A DNA stretch of 64,000 bases, from contig NZ_JAUEQY010000019.1 of NCBI RefSeq assembly GCF_030406325.1, forward strand, positions 1 through 64,000, in the 5' to 3' direction. The notes beneath the pieces are model-generated. The model saw only the letters and a list, made by a program, of their open reading frames with translations. It was not told where the DNA came from and did not search any database. Positions 62,403 to 64,000 of the stretch are shown here, piece after piece (the stretch's first letter is position 1; each line of letters begins with the position of its first letter). Origin of the DNA: Actinomadura sp. DC4. GTDB taxonomy: Bacteria > Actinomycetota > Actinomycetes > Streptosporangiales > Streptosporangiaceae. Made by a program: the position numbers and the translations under genes.

Positions 62403-62617
62403 TAGGGCTTGCGGGGCTCTTCGACCATGTCGTCGAACTCGCCGTCCTTGACCCCGAGGATGAAGGCCTCCCACTCGTTGGGGGTGTAGTAGAGCGCGTC
62501 GCCGTCGGGCTTACTCGAATCGCGCATCACGACCATGCGGTCGGCGTGCTTGTGCTTGATCGGCACGTCCTTGCCGTCGACGAACAGGATCTCGACGGAC
62601 CCGGTTTCCTCGCTCAT
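62402..62617 (-). CDS. DUF397 domain protein
   Basis: 71 residues. MVVMRDSSKPDGDALYYTPNEWEAFILGVKDGEFD is the DUF397 signature (MRDS-x-P-D-G ... F-T-x-x-E-W-x-A-F-x-x-G-V-K-x-G-E-F-D). These small actinobacterial proteins normally sit next to an XRE regulator with a DUF5753 domain and act with it; no such gene is adjacent, so this copy is an orphan. The role is unknown; development and antibiotic onset have been linked to some. Confidence 0.92.
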   Translation of the reverse strand: MSEETGSVEILFVDGKDVPIKHKHADRMVVMRDSSKPDGDALYYTPNEWEAFILGVKDGEFDDMVEEPRKP

Positions 62618-62735
62618 GCGGGGCCTCTTCTAGTCAGGGGAAGACGGACGGCCCTCCCAAGGCCGCCCGGGTCAAGGCTATAGGCCCCTGCACTCCCGTC
62701 GCGGGCAGAAACGACAGGGTCGGCCATCCTCTACA

Positions 62736-62751
62736 GTTACTCACCAGTAAC
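62736..62751. promoter_or_regulatory. Inverted repeat GTTACT-CACC-AGTAAC before the enoyl-CoA hydratase gene
   Basis: A perfect six-base dyad with a four-base centre lies 18 bases before the ATG. TTACT-N4-AGTAA-type dyads are known operators of TetR-type regulators of fatty-acid genes in actinobacteria. That such a protein binds here is an inference; its gene is not in the window. Confidence 0.4.
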
Positions 62752-62769
62752 CGGTGCGGGAGGAACAGC

Positions 62770-63420
62770 ATGATCGATCTACGGCGCGAGGGCGACGTCC
62801 ACGTCCTGCGGTTCGACGACGGGGAGAACCGTTTCAGCCCGGATCTTCTGGAGGAGCTCGAGAAGGCGCTCGACTCGCTGGCGGACGAACCGGCGCCGAA
62901 GGCACTGGTGACGACCGGTACGGGCAAGTTCTACTCCAACGGCCTCGACCTGGACTGGCTCGGCCGCAACGCCGACCAGTGGGGCCCCTACGTCGCCCGG
63001 GTGCACGCGCTGTTCGCCCGCCTGCTGACCCTGCCGATGCCGACGGTCGCGGCGGTCAACGGCCACGCGTTCGCGGCCGGCGGCATGCTGACCCTCGCCC
63101 ACGACCTCCGCGTGATGCGCGCCGACCGCGGGTACTTCTGCCTGCCCGAAGTCGACCTGGGCCTGCCCTTCTCCCCCGGCATGAGCGCACTGATCCAGGC
63201 GAGACTGCCGAAGGCGACGGCGCATGAGGCGATGATCACCGGCCGCCGGTACGGCGGCGGGGAGGCCCTGAGCGCCGGCATCGTCGACCGTACGGCGCCC
63301 GAGGCCGAGGTCGTCTCCGCCGCGGTCGCGCTCGCCGCTCCCCTGGCGGCCAAGGACGGCGGCACGATCGCCAAGATCCGCACGCAGATGTACGAGCCGG
63401 CACTGGCCGCGCTCGCCTAA
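62770..63420 (+). CDS. Enoyl-CoA hydratase/isomerase family protein
   Basis: 216 residues, a short crotonase. Oxyanion-hole Gly in FYSNGLDLDW and NGHAFAAGGMLTLAHDLRVM, with ALSAGIVDR in the C-terminal part. The usual hydratase Glu pair is absent (LPEVDLGL keeps one Glu), so it may be an isomerase (Eci-like) rather than a hydratase. GGAGG lies before the ATG. Downstream is a small-RNA candidate, upstream the DUF397 gene on the other strand. Confidence 0.88.
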   Translation: MIDLRREGDVHVLRFDDGENRFSPDLLEELEKALDSLADEPAPKALVTTGTGKFYSNGLDLDWLGRNADQWGPYVARVHALFARLLTLPMPTVAAVNGHAFAAGGMLTLAHDLRVMRADRGYFCLPEVDLGLPFSPGMSALIQARLPKATAHEAMITGRRYGGGEALSAGIVDRTAPEAEVVSAAVALAAPLAAKDGGTIAKIRTQMYEPALAALA

Positions 63421-63423
63421 GTC

Positions 63424-63580
63424 TTTACAATCTAATTCCGGTAGATATAGTAGAGAATGTGGGCCAGCGTTCCTGCGGCAGCCATCGCGTCTCGCTGGTC
63501 GTACGTACCGTCTCGTAGGTTCCTGCGCGTCCGGACCGAGACGGCGAGGGCCGGTCCCGAGTGGCAGCGGGACCGGCCCT
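63424..63580 (+). ncRNA. Candidate small RNA with its own promoter and terminator
   Basis: TTTACA (63424-63429), 16 bases, TATAGT (63446-63451) is the strongest promoter-like pair in the right arm, in an AT-rich pocket. A perfect 12-bp hairpin (63547-63580) follows about 90 bases after the predicted start near 63458. The transcript would be about 120 bases. An ATG frame begins at 63457 but runs through the hairpin and into antisense of the next gene with no family, so it is not convincing. Orphan promoter plus terminator suggests a small RNA; expression is unproven. Confidence 0.4.
63547..63580. terminator. Terminator hairpin
   Basis: Perfect 12-bp stem AGGGCCGGTCCC with GGGACCGGCCCT around a ten-base loop. 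It lies two bases beyond the stop of the kinase-like gene on the minus strand and after the predicted small RNA on the plus strand, so it can serve both. Confidence 0.85.
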
Positions 63581-63581
63581 G

Positions 63582-64000
63582 TCACGTCTCCAGCAGGGCG
63601 AGCAGCCGCTCGGCCCGCTGTGTGAGGGCGCCCGCCGGGTCCTCCGCCGTCAGGGACAGGAACCAGAACAGCGCGAGCAGCCGCCGGCACTCCCTCAGCC
63701 GTACGGTCTCGGCGGCGGTCAGCTCGAAGTGGCCCAGCAGCGCCGCCCCGTCCAGCACGCCGTGCCCGCTCACGTGCTCGACCGCCTCGGCGAGCTCGTA
63801 CGCGCGGTCGCCGCGCCCGGAGTACTCGAAGTCGACGATCCGCACCCGGGAGCCGTCCCACAGGTAGTTGGCGAGGTTCCCGTCGCCGAGCCCGAACACG
63901 GGCGTGAGCTCGGCGTCGAAGACCTCATCCAGCCGCGGCCGCGCGACCCAGGCCGAGGCGGCCCCGAACGCCCGGGTCACGAGCGGGCCGGCGTTCGGTT
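63582..64000 (-). CDS. Aminoglycoside/choline kinase-like phosphotransferase, C-terminal part
   Basis: The frame is open at the window edge, so the N-terminus is missing; a GTG at 63980 is internal. GLGDGNLANYLWDGSRVRIVDFEYSGRGDRAYELAEAVEHVSGH carries the catalytic G-D-x-x-x-x-N and the metal-binding D-F-E of the APH/choline-kinase family. The His normally before G-D is replaced (L-G-D). Substrate unknown; many actinobacterial members have no role in resistance. Confidence 0.85.
   Translation of the reverse strand, partial: PNAGPLVTRAFGAASAWVARPRLDEVFDAELTPVFGLGDGNLANYLWDGSRVRIVDFEYSGRGDRAYELAEAVEHVSGHGVLDGAALLGHFELTAAETVRLRECRRLLALFWFLSLTAEDPAGALTQRAERLLALLET

Noticed and set aside
50327-63420. 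A steroid-catabolism cluster (KstR2-like regulator, SDR, enoyl-CoA hydratase)
   Set aside because: The three genes are kilobases apart with unrelated genes between, and none of the diagnostic steroid enzymes is present.
63457-63867. 136-codon frame starting at the predicted small-RNA promoter
   Set aside because: Runs through a perfect terminator hairpin and is then antisense to the phosphotransferase gene; Ser/Arg-rich shadow composition.

Overview
The window is about 64 kb of very high-GC DNA with dense genes, frequent GTG and TTG starts, ATGA/GTGA stop-start overlaps and typical actinobacterial families (ABATE/CGNR proteins, DUF397, F420-type PPOX, ECF sigma with a SnoaL-like tail, Tat lipoproteins, a rare TTA codon in a regulator). 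The best guess is a filamentous actinomycete of the Streptosporangiales/Thermomonosporaceae type; the genus is not resolvable from this sequence. The left edge is a contig end: bases 41-52 match the end of an Illumina adapter and the poly-C run before it is not genomic. No rRNA, tRNA, insertion sequence, prophage or CRISPR array was seen.

Layout. 1-5 kb: end of a MocR-like gene, a CGNR protein, a GNAT enzyme, a frameshifted lipoprotein gene, ung, and a divergent MarR/drug-efflux pair. 5-9 kb: menA, then a molybdate module (HTH-Mop sensor, modB, modC, modA) with two predicted leaderless promoters. 9-14 kb: MarR, ECF sigma factor, alpha/beta hydrolase, a 390-bp zone of decayed tandem repeats, a second DHA2 efflux pump and a hypothetical protein.

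14-29.5 kb, minus strand: the conserved translation and RNA-metabolism cluster, in transcription order rimP, nusA, ylxR, infB, ylxP, rbfA, nrnA, truB, ribF, rpsO, pnp, M16 protease, dapB. It is interrupted by a small Cys-rich protein and a CGNR protein between truB and ribF. Two coupled mini-ORFs that look like duplicated rbfA start regions precede rbfA.

29.5-39 kb: ferritin-like pair, ThrE-type exporter, LPG-synthase-like membrane protein, DMT transporter, flavin reductase, a MauE/DoxX-like protein with a repeat tail, PTH2-like hydrolase, class III aminotransferase and its divergent LysR regulator. 39-44 kb: a signalling patch with a MerR-PP2C fusion, a frameshifted secreted beta-helix protein, a NUDIX hydrolase and a Ser/Thr kinase with an unusually short activation loop. 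The kinase is the last gene of a cello-oligosaccharide operon (cebE-cebF-cebG-bglC-cebR-kinase, 49.0 to 42.0 kb). That operon has a TTGACA -35 box and a perfect CebR/CelR operator.

49-64 kb: accessory genes, including PPOX enzyme, HAD hydrolase, KstR2-like TetR, a membrane protein/regulator pair behind a 38-bp nested palindrome, MMPL exporter, Dabb protein, MarR/NmrA pair, endonuclease V, class B penicillin-binding protein, SDR, PadR, a second small Cys-rich protein, GAF regulator, DUF397, enoyl-CoA hydratase, a candidate small RNA and the end of an aminoglycoside/choline kinase-like gene that runs off the window.
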